A stretch of DNA of 64,000 nucleotides from Algoriphagus sp. (GTDB lineage: Bacteria; Bacteroidota; Bacteroidia; Cytophagales; Cyclobacteriaceae): positions 1 through 64,000 of the forward strand of contig NZ_JAMWZB010000013.1 in NCBI RefSeq assembly GCF_024305035.1. Reading direction: 5' to 3'. This document shows, piece by piece, positions 24,441 to 33,117 of the stretch. The translations under genes were made by a program, and so were the position numbers. Below the pieces are notes generated by a model that saw only the letters and a list, made by a program, of their open reading frames with translations, had not been told where the DNA came from and made no database searches. Numbering within the stretch: the stretch's first letter is position 1; every line of letters starts with the position of its first letter.

Positions 24441-25511
24441 ATGCTGACCATCGATGCCCATCTGGACCTGAGTATGAATGCCATGGAGTGGAACCGAGAC
24501 CTGACCCGACCTGTCGCGGAGATCAATGCTCGGGAAAATGGGCTCAAAGACAAACCTGATCGAGGCAATGCAGTGGTTTCCCTTCCCGAACTCCGGAAAG
24601 GGAATATCGGCCTGGTTGTCGCCACTCAAATTGCCCGCTATGTCGCCCCCAACAATTCTCTCCCTGGCTGGCATTCTCCCGAGCAAGCCTGGGCCCAAAC
24701 TCAAGGGCAGTTCGCTTGGTACCAAGCCATGACCGAAAGGGGGGAAATGCGGCAAATCAGAAATCGGCATGAACTGGAGGCACATTTGGCGATTTGGAAT
24801 AAAGCAGAAGATAAGAGTAAAGAGGCTGTAGGTTTTATCCTCTCCCTGGAGGGAGCCGACTCAATTGTCAACCTCGATTACTTGGAAAAAGCATACGAGT
24901 ATGGCTTGCGTGCATTAGGTCCTGCCCATTATGGTCCGGGACGCTATGCTCATGGAACCGATGCCTCAGCTCCTTTGAATGCGAAAGGAAAAGAACTCCT
25001 TCGCAAAATGGATGAGTTGGGGATTATTTTAGATGCAACGCACCTTTGCGATTTAGCCTTTTGGGATGCTTTAGAGATTTTTCAGGGGCCTATCTGGGCC
25101 AGTCATAACAATTGTCGGGCTTTGGTGGACCACAATCGGCAGTTTTCCGACGAGATGATCAAAGCCTTAATTGACAGGGGTGCGGTGATTGGTGGAGCTT
25201 TTGATGCCTGGATGCTCAGTCCGGATTGGGTGAGAGGAAAAAGTACTCCAAAAGAGCGAAATGTTACGATTTCTACGGTTTTAGACCACTTGGATCACAT
25301 TTGTCAGATTGCGGGCAATGCCAATCACATTGGAATCGGATCGGATTTGGATGGAGCTTTTGGGTCTGAGCAATGCCCATGGGATTTGGAAACGATTGCC
25401 GATTTACAAAAAATTCCAGACTTATTTCTACAGCGAGGCTTTACCCAACCTGAAGTAGAAAACCTGATGTCAGGCAATTGGTTGAACTTTTTGAAGAATT
25501 CTTGGAGTTAA
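24441..25511 (+). CDS. Membrane-dipeptidase-type peptidase M19
   Basis: A 356-residue cytoplasmic zinc dipeptidase of family M19. The metal ligands show in TIDAHLDLSMN (HxD), LSLEGADSI (bridging Glu), ILDATHLCDLAFWDAL (His), and PIWASHNNCRAL (His); GIGSDLDGAFG gives the last Asp. No signal peptide. Enzymes of this family hydrolyse L-Xaa-D/L-Xaa dipeptides. It begins three bases after the RsmI-like gene and ends the plus-strand run beginning at pdxJ. Probably used in peptide catabolism. Confidence 0.88.
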   Translation: MLTIDAHLDLSMNAMEWNRDLTRPVAEINARENGLKDKPDRGNAVVSLPELRKGNIGLVVATQIARYVAPNNSLPGWHSPEQAWAQTQGQFAWYQAMTERGEMRQIRNRHELEAHLAIWNKAEDKSKEAVGFILSLEGADSIVNLDYLEKAYEYGLRALGPAHYGPGRYAHGTDASAPLNAKGKELLRKMDELGIILDATHLCDLAFWDALEIFQGPIWASHNNCRALVDHNRQFSDEMIKALIDRGAVIGGAFDAWMLSPDWVRGKSTPKERNVTISTVLDHLDHICQIAGNANHIGIGSDLDGAFGSEQCPWDLETIADLQKIPDLFLQRGFTQPEVENLMSGNWLNFLKNSWS

Positions 25512-25605
25512 AGATGAGCGTTTTTAATTCTAGCAATTTTTAATTGGGGTTGCATAAGTTCTGTAGATTCAATTTCTTGCAGGAGAAATTGCCAACCCTT
25601 AAAAT

Positions 25606-26949
25606 ATGAATTACAGACATTTACTCACCCTTTTGGTGCTTGGAATGCTTATTATCCAAGCCCAAGGCCAAAAACTTCAAATTACCGCCAACCACACCGA
25701 TGCTAAATTCATTCTTCTCAACGACTATGACAATTCCGAAAAACAGGAATTGGGTACAGGGAGCATCGAGTACAAGCTGGACAAAAACTCCAGAAATCGG
25801 ATCAAAATCACCAAGCCCGGCTTCGATCCGGTTATCAAAGAATACAACAAAGATCTGAAGTGGGACAAAGATCAGCGGGTTTCCTTGGATACCCGTCGAG
25901 TCGACATCAGTGTAGAACCCTTTGATGCGGAGATTTTTGTTGATGGACGAAAAATCGGTACCAAAGCCATTTTTATGACTATCCCAAAAGATCGATCAGC
26001 GACTCTGGAAATCAAAAAACCAGGTTTTGCCCCGATCACCAAGACCTATTATAACTCTCCTGAGCGAGAAACTCCTCCGATCCGCGAGTTTTTTGAACTA
26101 AAAGACCGACAGGTTCGGCTGGAGGTTCAGCCTGCTGATGGAGAAGTCAGCTTAAACGGCGTACTCATGGGAAAAGGGAACCAGGATGTGGCAGTTCCCA
26201 ATGGAGATTGTGTCACGGTCACCGTGAATAAAGAAGGTTTTGTAGAATATACCCGTGTATTTTGCAACAAACCGGGAGTTGACCCGGAGCCTCCTGTCCG
26301 GGAATCGGCTGTTTTGGATGAGCGTTTAGTCAAATTAAACACTGTTCCCAATGATGCGGCAATTGAAATCGCCGGACAGCGAGTCGGCATTGGCGCCTAT
26401 GATTTGAAAGTTCCGAATGGACGATGCATATCGGTGGTAGTATCCAAAGATGGATTCGTTAAGTATTACAAAGATTATTGTAATCAGGCAGACCGAAATG
26501 CTCCTCCGGTAACAGAAACAATTGAAATGGCCCGTGATCAGGCTTATGACAACTCAGTTTCTTCTGACCTTGCCAATGTACGGATTACCGTTCCTGTAGA
26601 TAGCGCCTATTCCGGTGAAGAAGCTTGGAGAATTCTTTCTTCCATCGTCACCCGTTATTTTGATATTTTGGAAACAGTAGATTACAACACTGGATATCTG
26701 ACCACTTCTTGGCAAGTGGAGAATTTCAATTCCGCCGTGATCCGAACTCGGGTAATAGTTAGTTCCGGAGGAAATTCTGATCAATTGGCCTATGCTGTGA
26801 AATTAGTCAGTCAGGCTGCCGAACTTAATGATCCCAACAGGATTAAGGAAGTCATCACCGTAAAGGATGATGAATTATTTAAAGATTGGTCCCGTATTAT
26901 GGTCAAGTATCAAGGCCTAGTGGAAGAAATTCAAGCGCGATTACAATAA
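25606..26949 (+). CDS. Secreted PEGA-like repeat protein
   Basis: A 447-residue protein with a signal peptide (MNYRHLLTLLVLGMLIIQAQG). Residues about 25-320 form four PEGA-like beta repeats of about 70-75 residues; three show the same two-step pattern: DISVEPFDAEIFVDGRKIG, RLEVQPADGEVSLNGVLMG, KLNTVPNDAAIEIAGQRVG, each ending in a lysine/glycine turn like KPGFAPITKTYYN or KDGFVKYYKDYCN. The remaining about 115 residues (ITVPVDSAYSGEEAWRILSS, VVTYF-like, SWQVENFNSAVIRTRV) resemble a small lipoprotein/DUF4136-like alpha-beta domain. PEGA domains bind surfaces or polysaccharide; exact role unknown. A cysteine pair per repeat (NGDCVTV...FCNKPG, NGRCISV...YCNQAD) suggests disulfides. Confidence 0.75.
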   Translation: MNYRHLLTLLVLGMLIIQAQGQKLQITANHTDAKFILLNDYDNSEKQELGTGSIEYKLDKNSRNRIKITKPGFDPVIKEYNKDLKWDKDQRVSLDTRRVDISVEPFDAEIFVDGRKIGTKAIFMTIPKDRSATLEIKKPGFAPITKTYYNSPERETPPIREFFELKDRQVRLEVQPADGEVSLNGVLMGKGNQDVAVPNGDCVTVTVNKEGFVEYTRVFCNKPGVDPEPPVRESAVLDERLVKLNTVPNDAAIEIAGQRVGIGAYDLKVPNGRCISVVVSKDGFVKYYKDYCNQADRNAPPVTETIEMARDQAYDNSVSSDLANVRITVPVDSAYSGEEAWRILSSIVTRYFDILETVDYNTGYLTTSWQVENFNSAVIRTRVIVSSGGNSDQLAYAVKLVSQAAELNDPNRIKEVITVKDDELFKDWSRIMVKYQGLVEEIQARLQ

Positions 26950-26970
26950 CACAATCGCACCAGAACCGAA

Positions 26971-27004
26971 AAACCTCGAGGATTGGATCTTCGAGGTTTT
27001 TTTT
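26971..27004. terminator. Bidirectional terminator between the PEGA gene and tRNA-Arg
   Basis: Stem AAACCTCGA (26971-26979) / TCGAGGTTT (26991-26999), with T runs in both directions (27000-27004 plus strand; complement of 26966-26973 minus strand). It serves the PEGA gene and the minus-strand tRNA-Arg. Confidence 0.85.
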
Positions 27005-27007
27005 GAG

Positions 27008-27079
27008 TAGCCCCGCCAAGAATCGAACTTGGATCTAACGTTTAGGAAACGCTTGTTCTATCCGTTGAACTACGGGGCC
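27008..27079 (-). tRNA. tRNA-Arg (CCU)
   Basis: The minus-strand cloverleaf begins GGCCCCG; acceptor pairs with CGGGGCT (one G-U), anticodon loop TTCCTAA with anticodon CCT, T loop TTCGATT. CCA is not encoded after discriminator A, so it must be added by CCA transferase, unlike the tRNA-Phe gene at 5106-5181. Confidence 0.93.
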
Positions 27080-27200
27080 AAGAAGCAGGTTTTGACCGAG
27101 TCTAGCGACCTCCACCCTTCAATCGTTCGCAAGTTAAGAGAAAAGCCCACTTTTAGTCAAATATTTCTCTCCCAACTTATGGCTTTACAGGGAATTACCC

Positions 27201-27208
27201 TATCTTTG
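27201..27208 (+). promoter_or_regulatory. -7 box of the rpsP operon promoter
   Basis: TATCTTTG, a perfect TAnnTTTG match 55 bases before rpsP. The -33 region (CTTATGG) is weak. It is a good candidate for the ribosomal operon promoter. Confidence 0.6.
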
Positions 27209-27263
27209 CACTCCAAATTTAGGATGGACGGGTTCCATCCGCTTAACAAACACATAAAAAATT

Positions 27264-27830
27264 ATGGCAGTAAAAATCAGATTAGCACGCAGAGGTAGAA
27301 AGAAAATGGCTATCTATGACGTGGTTATCGCAGATGCAAGAGCTCCACGAGATGGACGCTTCATCGAGAAAATCGGAACCTACAATCCGAACACCAACCC
27401 CGCATCCATCAACATCAACAATGAGCGCGCTCTCCAGTGGTTATTGAATGGGGCTCAGCCTACCGACACGGTAAAAGCCATGCTTTCTTACCGTGGTGTC
27501 ATGCTGAAAAAACACCTTCAAATCGGTGTAATCAAAGGAGCGATTACTCAAGAGCAGGCCGATGCAAAATTTGATGCTTGGCTTCAAGACAAAGAGACCA
27601 AGATTGCAGGCAAGATGGATTCGATCGGTAAGGCTAAAGAAGAAGCTCGTAAGAAAGCTTTGGAAGCTGAAACCGCTAAAAACCAAGCTCGTCTTGATGC
27701 GATCAAAGCAAGAGAAGAGGAGGCAAAAGCAGCTGCTGCAGCCGCAGAAGCTCCTGCTGAAGAAGCAAGCGAAGAAGCTGCTGCTGAAGCTCCCGAGGCG
27801 TCTGCAGAAGGCGACGAAGCACAAGCTTAA
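27264..27830 (+). CDS. rpsP: 30S ribosomal protein S16 with long Ala/Glu-rich tail
   Basis: A 188-residue protein. Residues 1-80 are standard S16 ([60 protein letters not shown]). About 100 additional residues follow, first helical and lysine-rich ([20 protein letters not shown]), then Ala/Glu-rich low complexity ([17 protein letters not shown]). A tail of this sort is common in Bacteroidota S16. It opens the conserved operon rpsP-rimM-trmD-rplS. Confidence 0.95.
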   Translation: MAVKIRLARRGRKKMAIYDVVIADARAPRDGRFIEKIGTYNPNTNPASININNERALQWLLNGAQPTDTVKAMLSYRGVMLKKHLQIGVIKGAITQEQADAKFDAWLQDKETKIAGKMDSIGKAKEEARKKALEAETAKNQARLDAIKAREEEAKAAAAAAEAPAEEASEEAAAEAPEASAEGDEAQA

Positions 27831-27842
27831 TATCATCTCCCC

Positions 27843-28373
27843 ATGAACAAGGAGCAATGCTTTCAATTAGGCTATGTAGCCAAGGTTCATGGACTTCGTG
27901 GTGAAGTAGTAGTGATGCTCGATGTTGATTATCCAGAAGATTATGAAGACCTCAAGCATCTTTTCCTCTTACAAAAAGGCCGATTGGTTCCCTTCTTTCT
28001 GGAACACTTCGTTCTCCAACCCGGGAATCGGGTTTTGGCAAAATTTGAGGATCTTGACCGCATAGAGCAAGTAGAAGAACTCGTGGGTTCGGAGATATAT
28101 CTCCCACTCACAGCCCTTCCCGAGCTAGATGAGGATCAATATTACTTCCACGAATTAATCGGGTTTGAAGTCATTGATGACACACACGGGGTCCTCGGAC
28201 CGGTGGAAACCATCTACGATCTGGAGACCCAAGATCTCCTCGGGGTAAAACACCAAGAAAAAGAAGTGCTCATTCCCATACAGGACGGTATTATTCAAAA
28301 GGTGGACAAGGCAGCTAAAAAAGTTTACTGTCATTTGCCCGAAGGTTTACTTGACATTTATCTTCAAGACTGA
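27843..28373 (+). CDS. rimM: 16S rRNA processing protein RimM
   Basis: A 176-residue protein with the N-terminal RimM barrel ([40 protein letters not shown]) and the C-terminal PRC-like barrel ([40 protein letters not shown]). It binds S19 and assists 30S head maturation. It follows rpsP by 12 bases and precedes trmD by two bases, consistent with a single mRNA. Confidence 0.95.
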   Translation: MNKEQCFQLGYVAKVHGLRGEVVVMLDVDYPEDYEDLKHLFLLQKGRLVPFFLEHFVLQPGNRVLAKFEDLDRIEQVEELVGSEIYLPLTALPELDEDQYYFHELIGFEVIDDTHGVLGPVETIYDLETQDLLGVKHQEKEVLIPIQDGIIQKVDKAAKKVYCHLPEGLLDIYLQD

Positions 28374-28375
28374 GT

Positions 28376-29092
28376 ATGCATATTGACATCATCAGCGTAG
28401 TACCTGGATTACTGGAAGGTCCTTTTTCCCATTCGATTCTCAAAAGAGCCGAGGATAAAGGGATTGCAAGGGTCCGGGTTCATAATCTACGCGATTATGC
28501 CACCGGCAAGCAAAAGCATGTCGATGATTATGCATTTGGTGGGGGAGCTGGCATGGTAATGATGATCGAACCCATTGCCCGCTGCATTGAGGCTTTACAA
28601 CAAGAGCGAACCTATGATGAAATCATTTATGTCACTCCGGATGGTAAGACCTTCGATCAGCCCATGGCCAATACCCTGTCGATGAAGCAGAATATTCTGA
28701 TTCTTTGTGGTCACTACAAGGGAGTGGATGAGCGAATTCGTCAGCGGTACATTACTCAGGAAATCAGTATCGGGGACTATGTCCTTTCGGGAGGCGAATT
28801 GGCCGCGGCAGTAATTACTGATGCAGTAATTCGATTGATTCCGGGAGTTCTCAATGACGAAACTTCGGCCTTGACTGATTCTTTTCAGGATCATTTATTG
28901 GCTCCTCCAGTGTACACCCGACCTGCCGAATGGCAAGGAATGGAAGTACCGGAAGTGCTGCTATCAGGTCATGAAGCCAAGATCAATGAATGGAGATTTG
29001 AAGCATCGGTGCGCCGAACCCAAGAACGAAGGCCGGATTTGTGGGCCAAGTCGGGATTGGAGAAAGGCGAATTGAAATCGAACAAAAAGTAA
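28376..29092 (+). CDS. trmD: tRNA (guanine37-N1)-methyltransferase TrmD
   Basis: A 238-residue SPOUT methyltransferase. Motifs: the first strand [56 protein letters not shown], and the trefoil-knot SAM loop [16 protein letters not shown]. The C-terminal domain includes [20 protein letters not shown]. It makes m1G37 next to the anticodon, preventing +1 frameshifting. Located in the conserved rpsP operon. Confidence 0.97.
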   Translation: MHIDIISVVPGLLEGPFSHSILKRAEDKGIARVRVHNLRDYATGKQKHVDDYAFGGGAGMVMMIEPIARCIEALQQERTYDEIIYVTPDGKTFDQPMANTLSMKQNILILCGHYKGVDERIRQRYITQEISIGDYVLSGGELAAAVITDAVIRLIPGVLNDETSALTDSFQDHLLAPPVYTRPAEWQGMEVPEVLLSGHEAKINEWRFEASVRRTQERRPDLWAKSGLEKGELKSNKK

Positions 29093-29143
29093 TTGAATAA
29101 GCCACGCGTTGGCCAAACAGCGAAAGCATAAAATATAGAAGCT

Positions 29144-29509
29144 ATGAGCGAACTAATGAAAATCGTAGAAGCGGAATACAACGAGGCGAGAGCCAAATTC
29201 CCTTCTTTCAAAGCTGGTGATACCATCAACGTACACGTACGAATCAAAGAAGGTAACAAGGAGCGTATCCAGCAGTTCCAAGGAACTGTAATCCAGCGTA
29301 AAAACCCGAATTCAAACGGCGAAACATTCACGGTAAGAAAAATCTCTAACGGTATTGGTGTGGAGCGTATTTTCCCTATCCTTTCTCCATCTATCGAGCA
29401 AATCGATCTATTGAGACAAGGTAGAGTGAGAAGAGCAAGATTGTTCTACTTGAGAGGACGTCAGGGTAAAGCTGCCCGTATCAAGGAAAAAATCCAGGTG
29501 AAACACTAA
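29144..29509 (+). CDS. rplS: 50S ribosomal protein L19
   Basis: A 121-residue protein with the L19 signature: [60 protein letters not shown] and [20 protein letters not shown]. It sits at the interface of the two subunits. Last gene of the operon before a strong terminator. Confidence 0.97.
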   Translation: MSELMKIVEAEYNEARAKFPSFKAGDTINVHVRIKEGNKERIQQFQGTVIQRKNPNSNGETFTVRKISNGIGVERIFPILSPSIEQIDLLRQGRVRRARLFYLRGRQGKAARIKEKIQVKH

Positions 29510-29528
29510 GGATGATCCTGCTCAACAT

Positions 29529-29562
29529 AAAAAAAGGAATTCAGCAATGGATTCCTTTTTTT
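29529..29562 (+). terminator. Terminator of the rpsP-rimM-trmD-rplS operon
   Basis: AAAAAGGAAT (29531-29540) pairs with ATTCCTTTTT (29551-29560), followed by further T residues. It begins 20 bases after the rplS stop. Confidence 0.85.
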
Positions 29563-29621
29563 ATTCCCTTTTAGCGAGTTTCTACAATTTAAATCTCCTG
29601 CTTCCGTTTTAATTCACCCTG

Positions 29622-29652
29622 TTGACTTTACTTGAATATTCCTTTAGCTTTA
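29622..29652 (+). promoter_or_regulatory. Possible promoter of the small membrane-protein gene
   Basis: TTG at 29622, 20 bases, then TAGCTTTA (29645-29652, one mismatch from TAnnTTTG). It ends five bases before the ATG at 29658, so the mRNA would be leaderless or nearly so. Confidence 0.4.
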
Positions 29653-29657
29653 TAGGT

Positions 29658-29948
29658 ATGAATGCTTTTGATCAATCAGACCCAGCAAAAGACTTGGCAT
29701 TAGTCTTGGTCACCGTGTTTCAAGTTCTCTGCGGATTGGCCTTTTGTGGTTCGATTTATTTGATTAACCTCGCTTCATTGGATTTACTCAACGATTGGAC
29801 CCTTTCGATCAAAAGTGAATTTTTTCACTTTACCCAAGAGGAGAACTCTCCTTTTTGGGGTATGGCCTTTTTTGCTGTTCCGGCAATTGGGGCCCTGATT
29901 AGTTTTTTTGTCTTGGACTATTTGAAAAAAGTCATCCGACAAGAATAA
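29658..29948 (+). CDS. Small two-TM membrane protein of unknown function
   Basis: A 96-residue protein starting at ATG 29658 (an earlier in-frame TTG is where the promoter lies). Two hydrophobic segments: about 14-40 (LVLVTVFQVLCGLAFCGSIY) and about 66-85 (MAFFAVPAIGALISFFVLDY). Charged loop FHFTQEENSPFWG between them. No family recognised. It has its own candidate promoter and lies between rplS and gltX. Confidence 0.6.
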   Translation: MNAFDQSDPAKDLALVLVTVFQVLCGLAFCGSIYLINLASLDLLNDWTLSIKSEFFHFTQEENSPFWGMAFFAVPAIGALISFFVLDYLKKVIRQE

Positions 29949-30007
29949 GGACCGGGAGATTCCTTAGAATTATCTTTATCAAAAATCCCCCTTCCCTCAC
30001 AAATTCC

Positions 30008-30015
30008 TATCTTTG
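30008..30015 (+). promoter_or_regulatory. -7 box of the gltX promoter
   Basis: TATCTTTG is a perfect -7 match, 59 bases before the gltX ATG. The -33 element is absent. Confidence 0.5.
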
Positions 30016-30074
30016 CAGGCTTAATGATCAAACCATTGATCTGAGTGTTCGTTTTCATTTAGAAATTCCAAATC

Positions 30075-31613
30075 ATGAGTCGAGAAGTTCGCGTTCGTTT
30101 TGCCCCATCTCCCACAGGCCCCCTGCATATTGGTGGAGTGAGAACCGCTCTATATAATTACCTTTTTGCCAAAAAACATCAGGGTACCTTTATCCTGCGA
30201 ATTGAAGATACCGATCAGGCCCGCTATGTGCCCGGTGCAGAAGAATACATTAAAGAATCCTTGGATTGGCTGGGTATCACTCCTGACGAAAGCCCCTGGA
30301 ATCCAGGAAATTTCGGTCCCTATCGACAGTCTGAGCGTAAGCCAGACTACATGCAATACGCCTTGGATTTAGTCGAAAAAGGTCATGCTTATTATGCCTT
30401 TGATACCGCAGAGGAACTGGAGGCCATGCGGGAACGACTCACTGCCGCCCGAGTGGTACAACCTCAATACAACAGTATCACGCGAACGCAGATGAAAAAT
30501 TCGCTGACACTGTCCGCAGAAGAGGTAAAGGCGAGATTGGAATCTGGAGAACCTTATGTCATTCGAGTCAAAATTCCCAGAAAAGAGGAAGTTCGTCTCA
30601 ATGATCTTATTCGAGGCTGGGTGATGGTGCATTCTTCTACTTTGGATGATAAGGTCTTAATGAAATCAGATGGCATGCCCACCTACCATTTGGCAAATAT
30701 CGTCGATGATCATCTGATGAAAATCACCCATGTCATCCGCGGGGAAGAATGGCTTCCTTCCGCACCCTTGCATGTGCTCCTTTACCAGTTTTTTGGTTGG
30801 GAAGACAGCATGCCTGAATTTGCCCACTTGCCTCTCTTGCTCAAGCCAGACGGAAATGGTAAACTCTCCAAGCGGGACGGGGACCGATTGGGTTTTCCGG
30901 TTTTTCCCATAGACTGGAATAATCCAAGTTCTAGCGAAACGGCCATGGGTTTCCGTGAACAAGGGTACCTGCCCGAAGCTTTACTTAATTTCTTAGCCTT
31001 CCTGGGTTGGAATCCCGGTGACGAACGGGAGTTGTTCACCAAAGCGGAATTGGTGGAAGCATTTAGCATAGACCGAATCGGAAAGGCAGGAGCCAAGTTT
31101 GACATCGCCAAAGCCAAGTGGTACAATGAGCACTATTTGCGTGCTAAATCAGTGGATGAATTACAGCAATTTGTAATTCAAGATGCCCAAAAAGAGGGAT
31201 TTGAAGTGAGCGAAGAAAAGGCTGCGGCAATGGTCCGATTGACCAAAGATCGGGTGACATTCCCTGCCGAACTTTGGCAGGAAAGTAAGTTTCTGATTGT
31301 AACTCCTTCAACTTTTGATGATCAGGTAGCTTCCAAAAGGTGGAATGCCGATGCGGTGAAGGTATTGACCCATTATGCCGAGCGCCTGCAAAATCATTCT
31401 GGCGAATTTGATGCGGAGACTGCAAAAAACCTACTGGCAGCGTCAGCAGATGCCGTGGAAGTAAAACTCGGCAAAGTCATGCAGGCTGTACGCCTAGCCG
31501 TGACTGGTGCAGGTGCAGGGCCGGATTTGATGGAGATATTTGCTATCTTAGGGGTAAAGGAGTTGGCCAATCGAATTCGATTTGCCCTCGACCAGCTTCC
31601 AGTTAATGGCTAA
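30075..31613 (+). CDS. gltX: Glutamyl-tRNA synthetase
   Basis: A 512-residue class I aminoacyl-tRNA synthetase. HIGH motif in RFAPSPTGPLHIGGVRTALY (near residues 8-27), KMSKS-equivalent KLSKRDG near 264, and zinc-less insertion. IEDTDQARYVPGAEEYI binds Glu/ATP; the C-terminal anticodon-binding helices end DQLPVNG. Length fits a bacterial GluRS. Whether it is discriminating or also charges tRNA-Gln cannot be decided here. Confidence 0.97.
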   Translation: MSREVRVRFAPSPTGPLHIGGVRTALYNYLFAKKHQGTFILRIEDTDQARYVPGAEEYIKESLDWLGITPDESPWNPGNFGPYRQSERKPDYMQYALDLVEKGHAYYAFDTAEELEAMRERLTAARVVQPQYNSITRTQMKNSLTLSAEEVKARLESGEPYVIRVKIPRKEEVRLNDLIRGWVMVHSSTLDDKVLMKSDGMPTYHLANIVDDHLMKITHVIRGEEWLPSAPLHVLLYQFFGWEDSMPEFAHLPLLLKPDGNGKLSKRDGDRLGFPVFPIDWNNPSSSETAMGFREQGYLPEALLNFLAFLGWNPGDERELFTKAELVEAFSIDRIGKAGAKFDIAKAKWYNEHYLRAKSVDELQQFVIQDAQKEGFEVSEEKAAAMVRLTKDRVTFPAELWQESKFLIVTPSTFDDQVASKRWNADAVKVLTHYAERLQNHSGEFDAETAKNLLAASADAVEVKLGKVMQAVRLAVTGAGAGPDLMEIFAILGVKELANRIRFALDQLPVNG

Positions 31614-31624
31614 TTTGAGCAACA

Positions 31625-31837
31625 ATGAGCAAAAAAAAGAAGAAAAAACAACAAGAAGACCCGAAAGTCCATGGTGATTTGAAGGGTTTCAAAATGGAAA
31701 TAGATTCGTTTGGAGAAATCTCCTCTTCCTTTCCGATCGATAAAATCAATGAATTCCTCAACAAGAATGTCGAGGACAAAAAACTGAAAGACCGGGAGGA
31801 CCTCGAGGATATCAAACGAGGCCCGGAGGATGAATAA
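31625..31837 (+). CDS. Small charged protein of unknown function
   Basis: A 70-residue, highly charged protein (KKKKKKQQEDPKVHGDLKG at the start; acidic end REDLEDIKRGPEDE). The middle GFKMEIDSFGEISSSFPIDK and INEFLNKNVED look ordered and similar proteins are seen in Cytophagales, which supports it as a real gene. It is 12 bases after gltX and directly precedes a terminator, so it is probably transcribed with gltX. Confidence 0.65.
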   Translation: MSKKKKKKQQEDPKVHGDLKGFKMEIDSFGEISSSFPIDKINEFLNKNVEDKKLKDREDLEDIKRGPEDE

Positions 31838-31843
31838 TCGATC

Positions 31844-31873
31844 AAAAAGCTCCTGATTTTGGGAGCTTTTTTT
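31844..31873 (+). terminator. Terminator of gltX-small gene
   Basis: AAAAAGCTCC (31844-31853) pairs with GGAGCTTTTT (31862-31871) and continues into T residues. Confidence 0.8.
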
Positions 31874-31883
31874 GAACTTCCAA

Positions 31884-32555
31884 ATGCCAAAATCACCTAT
31901 GCGCTTTTTTCTTCTTCTGCTCTTGACCACCTTCACCTCGCTGCCTACGCTCGCCCAAACCAGTGTTGGAATTCGAGCCGGTTACACCACCTCCACCTAT
32001 TCCTATCGCCCGGCAGCCAATTTCCGTGCCATCAGCACAGAGGCAGTGGGTAAGCCTACTGTTGCCTTGGTTATGGAGCATTTCAATTCCAAAAATGCAG
32101 GCATTGAACTCAATCTCCAACTCATTACACTTGGAATGAATCTTCCTAATCCCGATACGGATCCCGTACAGCGAAACATCACCGAGTTGGACTACTTGAA
32201 AATGCCCCTACTTGCGAGTTTCTTTGCAGGACGCTCCGGAAGATTTCAAATCAAAATCGGACCCCACGTAGGTTATCTGATGGATGCCCGGGATATTCAG
32301 CGAGACTTTACCAATTCGGCCAGCCCGGAAATCCCAACTTATGGCCGAGCTGATGACCAACCCAAAAAACTCATGTATGGGCTCACAGGAGGAGCAGGAA
32401 TTTCTAAGCTCTTTGGAAAAAGTACACTGGCTGCCGAGGTACGCTTTGCTTATGATTTTACCAACCCTGAGGGACAGGATCGGATTTTTGATATGAACTC
32501 CACCAACCTGGAATTTACACTGGCCTACCTTTTTCGAATTCGGGAAAAAGATTGA
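31884..32555 (+). CDS. Outer-membrane beta-barrel protein (PorT-like fold)
   Basis: A 223-residue protein from ATG 31884; a second ATG at 31899 would also give a complete signal peptide (MRFFLLLLLTTFTSLPTLAQ). Mature region: alternating strands such as SVGIRAGYTTSTYSYRPA, GIELNLQLITLGMNLP, FQIKIGPHVGYLMDARD, KLMYGLTGGAGISKLFGKST, TLAAEVRFAYDFTN, LEFTLAYLFRI, an eight-stranded porin-like barrel of the OMP_b-brl_2/PorT group. It is a common fold of unknown role in Bacteroidota and not the secretion PorT. It is directly before the second ECF sigma locus. Confidence 0.75.
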   Translation: MPKSPMRFFLLLLLTTFTSLPTLAQTSVGIRAGYTTSTYSYRPAANFRAISTEAVGKPTVALVMEHFNSKNAGIELNLQLITLGMNLPNPDTDPVQRNITELDYLKMPLLASFFAGRSGRFQIKIGPHVGYLMDARDIQRDFTNSASPEIPTYGRADDQPKKLMYGLTGGAGISKLFGKSTLAAEVRFAYDFTNPEGQDRIFDMNSTNLEFTLAYLFRIREKD

Positions 32556-32581
32556 TCCCTAAAAAATCCCATGTTTTTTCC

Positions 32582-32620
32582 ACCCTTGTCATATAAACAC
32601 ACATTTTCACGACTAAGGGT
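32582..32620 (+). promoter_or_regulatory. Candidate ECF promoter and inverted repeat before sigma gene
   Basis: TGTCATA (32587-32593), exactly 16 bases, then CGAC (32610-32613). This closely follows the ECF pattern TGTCACA-N16-CGTC known for ECF41-like factors, so the gene may be autoregulated. The same interval contains the inverted repeat ACCCTTGTC (32582-32590) / GACTAAGGGT (32611-32620, one bulge). Predicted start about five bases before the ATG at 32626. Confidence 0.5.
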
Positions 32621-32625
32621 TGAAT

Positions 32626-33117
32626 ATGCAGCATAGCAAGCTTGAACATCTTCTCAAAACCCATCATCGGGAAGCCTTCCTCTGGGCTAGGCAATGTTGT
32701 TATTTCGATGATGAACTTGCAAAAGATGTCTTACAGCAGTGCTACCTGAAAATTCTCGAAGGAAAGGCCAAACTTCAGCATCCCGAAAAAATCAAATCCT
32801 GGCTTTTTTCCATTATCCGGTTTACGGCAATCGATGAACTTCGGAAGCTAGGAAAAACTGAATCCTTGGAAGAAAACTACGATCCGATCATTCTTGAGGA
32901 TGAGTTGGATCAGCGCAATTATGAAGGAATCATTCAACGCCTTCCCTTGCGCCAACGAGAAGTAATCCTAGCAGTCTTTTACCATAATTTAACTATAGAG
33001 GAAGCAGCCGAAACGCTGCAAATTACCCTAGGAACTGCACGTACGCATTATGACCGAGGCAAAAAGAAATTGAAAGAATTAATCCTTAAATCTGAAACCC
33101 TGAATCAACATGGCTAA
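32626..33117 (+). CDS. ECF-type RNA polymerase sigma factor (second)
   Basis: A 163-residue ECF sigma factor from ATG 32626 (an in-frame TTG six bases upstream is less likely). Region 2 is AFLWARQCCYFDDELAKDVL and the -10 segment is KIKSWLFSIIRFTAIDELRK. Region 4 is LPLRQREVILAVFYHNLTIE, with HTH EAAETLQITLGTARTHYDRG. Its stop codon lies inside the next gene (eight-base overlap), a one-TM protein likely to be the anti-sigma factor. The two cysteines of QCC near residue 25 are unusual but their role is unknown. Confidence 0.88.
   Translation: MQHSKLEHLLKTHHREAFLWARQCCYFDDELAKDVLQQCYLKILEGKAKLQHPEKIKSWLFSIIRFTAIDELRKLGKTESLEENYDPIILEDELDQRNYEGIIQRLPLRQREVILAVFYHNLTIEEAAETLQITLGTARTHYDRGKKKLKELILKSETLNQHG

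Noticed and set aside
27024..27298. Plus-strand frame of about 90 codons
   Set aside because: Overlaps tRNA-Arg on the opposite strand and the rpsP promoter.
31884..32555. A second porT gene of the secretion system
   Set aside because: Only the general eight-stranded barrel fold is shared; the true PorT is at 12544-13356.
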